From an uncultured Azospirillum sp. (GTDB lineage: Bacteria > Pseudomonadota > Alphaproteobacteria > RF32 > CAG-239), in the NCBI GenBank assembly GCA_902489675.1, contig CABUAP010000077.1, forward strand, positions 1-6,295: a stretch of 6,295 bases of DNA, read 5' to 3'. The notes beneath the pieces were generated by a model that was not told where the DNA came from, searched no databases, and saw only the letters and a list, made by a program, of their open reading frames with translations. Each line of letters begins with the position of its first letter. Within the stretch, counting starts at the first letter, position 1. A program made the position numbers and the translations under genes. Shown here piece by piece: positions 5,091 to 6,295 of the stretch.

Positions 5091-6281
5091 TTATTTGATG
5101 ATCTTGGATACAACGCCGGCACCAACGGTGTGGCCGCCTTCGCGGATCGCAAATCTCAAACCTTCTTCCATCGCAATCGGGTGGATCAGCTGGGCTTTCA
5201 TACGAATATTGTCGCCCGGCATAACCATCTCGGTGCCTTCCGGAAGTTCTACCGAACCGGTAATATCTGTGGTACGGAAGTAGAACTGAGGACGATAGTT
5301 GTTGAAGAACGGAGTGTGACGACCGCCTTCTTCTTTCGTCAGAATGTAGCATTCGCATTCAAACTCTGTGTGCGGGGTTACGGAACCCGGAGCTGCCAAT
5401 ACCTGACCGCGTTCAACTTCTTCTCTCTTCGTACCGCGGAGCAATACACCGATGTTGTCGCCGGCTTCGCCCTGATCCAGGAGCTTGCGGAACATTTCAA
5501 TACCGGTACAAGTGGTCTTGGCAGTCGGTTTGATACCAACGATTTCGATATCGTCGCCAACGTGGATAACACCGCGTTCTACACGACCGGTAACTACCGT
5601 ACCGCGACCCGAAATTGAGAATACGTCTTCAATCGGCATCAGGAACGGTTTGTCTTTCGGACGATCCGGCTGCGGAATGTAGTCATCGACGGCTTTCATC
5701 AATTCAATAATCGATTCTTTGCCAATCTTCGGATCGCCGTCTTCCAGAACGGCCAAAGCCGAACCTTTTACAATCGGGATCTCGTCGCCCGGGAAACCAT
5801 AAGAACTCAGCAGGTCGCGGATTTCCATCTCTACCAGTTCCAACAATTCCGGATCATCAACCTGATCTACTTTGTTCATGTATACGACAATCGCCGGTAC
5901 GCCTACCTGACGAGCCAAAAGAATGTGCTCGCGGGTCTGCGGCATCGGGCCGTCGGCCGAACTTACTACCAAAATAGCGCCGTCCATCTGCGCAGCACCG
6001 GTGATCATGTTCTTGACATAGTCAGCGTGGCCCGGGCAGTCTACGTGGGCGTAGTGGCGGTTAGCTGTTTCATATTCTACGTGAGAGGTCGAAATGGTGA
6101 TACCGCGTGCCTTTTCTTCAGGGGCCTTATCAATCTGATCGTACGCAGAAAACTGGGCGCCGCCCTGTTCTGCCAATACTTTCGTGATCGCGGCCGTCAA
6201 GGTCGTTTTACCATGGTCTACGTGACCAATCGTACCTATGTTGCAGTGCGGCTTGCTTCTTTCAAATTTCTCTTTTGCCAT
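5091..6281 (-). CDS. tuf: Elongation factor Tu, 396 residues, complete
   Basis: EF-Tu delivers aminoacyl-tRNA to the ribosomal A site using GTP. Every GTPase motif is intact: G1 GHVDHGKT (19-26), G2 RGITI with T62 (59-63), G3 DCPGH with the catalytic histidine H85 (81-85), G4 NKVD (136-139) and G5 SAL (174-176). Domain 2 starts near 210 (VFSISGRGTVVTGRVERG) and domain 3 near 305, ending GAGVVSKIIK. The length of 396 equals the usual alphaproteobacterial form, and residues such as FNNYRPQFYFRTTDITG are family-typical. The ATG at 6279-6281 has AGGAAG about 8 nt upstream. Its own promoter or upstream operon partner is beyond the window edge at 6295, so whether this copy belongs to a str operon cannot be seen. 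The gene downstream is not secE or a tRNA; a strong terminator ends the unit. Confidence 0.99.
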   Translation of the reverse strand: MAKEKFERSKPHCNIGTIGHVDHGKTTLTAAITKVLAEQGGAQFSAYDQIDKAPEEKARGITISTSHVEYETANRHYAHVDCPGHADYVKNMITGAAQMDGAILVVSSADGPMPQTREHILLARQVGVPAIVVYMNKVDQVDDPELLELVEMEIRDLLSSYGFPGDEIPIVKGSALAVLEDGDPKIGKESIIELMKAVDDYIPQPDRPKDKPFLMPIEDVFSISGRGTVVTGRVERGVIHVGDDIEIVGIKPTAKTTCTGIEMFRKLLDQGEAGDNIGVLLRGTKREEVERGQVLAAPGSVTPHTEFECECYILTKEEGGRHTPFFNNYRPQFYFRTTDITGSVELPEGTEMVMPGDNIRMKAQLIHPIAMEEGLRFAIREGGHTVGAGVVSKIIK

Positions 6282-6295
6282 CTATCTGTCTTCCT

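Noticed and set aside
4927..5358. Open frame of 143 codons on the minus strand at the 3' end of tuf
   Set aside because: It is an alternative frame of tuf, arginine-rich and low in complexity, and runs through the tuf terminator. tuf itself is intact in the correct frame.
5082..5618. Open frame of 178 codons on the plus strand opposite tuf
   Set aside because: Antisense shadow of a strongly codon-biased gene; no recognisable domain, and it starts in the tuf terminator region without a ribosome binding site.

Overview
The window looks like a chromosomal housekeeping segment from an uncultured, moderately AT-rich alphaproteobacterium. The evidence is the EF-Tu and YidC protein sequences and the compact rpmH-rnpA-yidD-yidC-engB order. 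Placement below class level is not supported. No mobile element, CRISPR array, rRNA or tRNA gene was recognised. Every convincing gene lies on the minus strand, so transcription runs from high to low coordinates.

Layout from right to left. A complete tuf gene (EF-Tu, 5091-6281) ends in a strong GC-hairpin terminator (5040-5073). About 490 nt without a recognisable gene follow (4548-5039), rich in small inverted repeats. A good sigma70-like promoter (4519-4547) then starts the operon rpmH (L34), rnpA (RNase P protein), yidD (insertion-efficiency factor), yidC (membrane insertase) and engB (ribosome-assembly GTPase). Genes are tightly spaced: rpmH and rnpA are joined by a perfect 9-bp hairpin, rnpA and yidD overlap by 44 nt, and yidC and engB are 3 nt apart. 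The operon ends at a terminator (1244-1272). Its genes link ribosome and tRNA production with insertion of newly made membrane proteins.

Left of the operon, a separate unit with its own promoter (1216-1243) and terminator (547-579) carries one unrecognised 191-residue basic protein that contains an internal duplication. Another promoter with a perfect TTGACA box (469-498) drives a roughly 260-nt transcript ending at an intrinsic terminator (203-233). This transcript has several perfect inverted repeats and also a 50-codon GTG-initiated frame with a well-placed ribosome binding site, so it may be a structured RNA, a regulatory leader, a small membrane-protein gene, or a combination. Just past that terminator begins a Rossmann-fold nucleotide-sugar dehydrogenase-like gene whose frame breaks after about 45 codons, with homology-like sequence continuing in another frame to the window edge.

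The least explained parts are the 203-462 structured unit, the duplicated hypothetical protein, and the gene-free 4548-5039 stretch.
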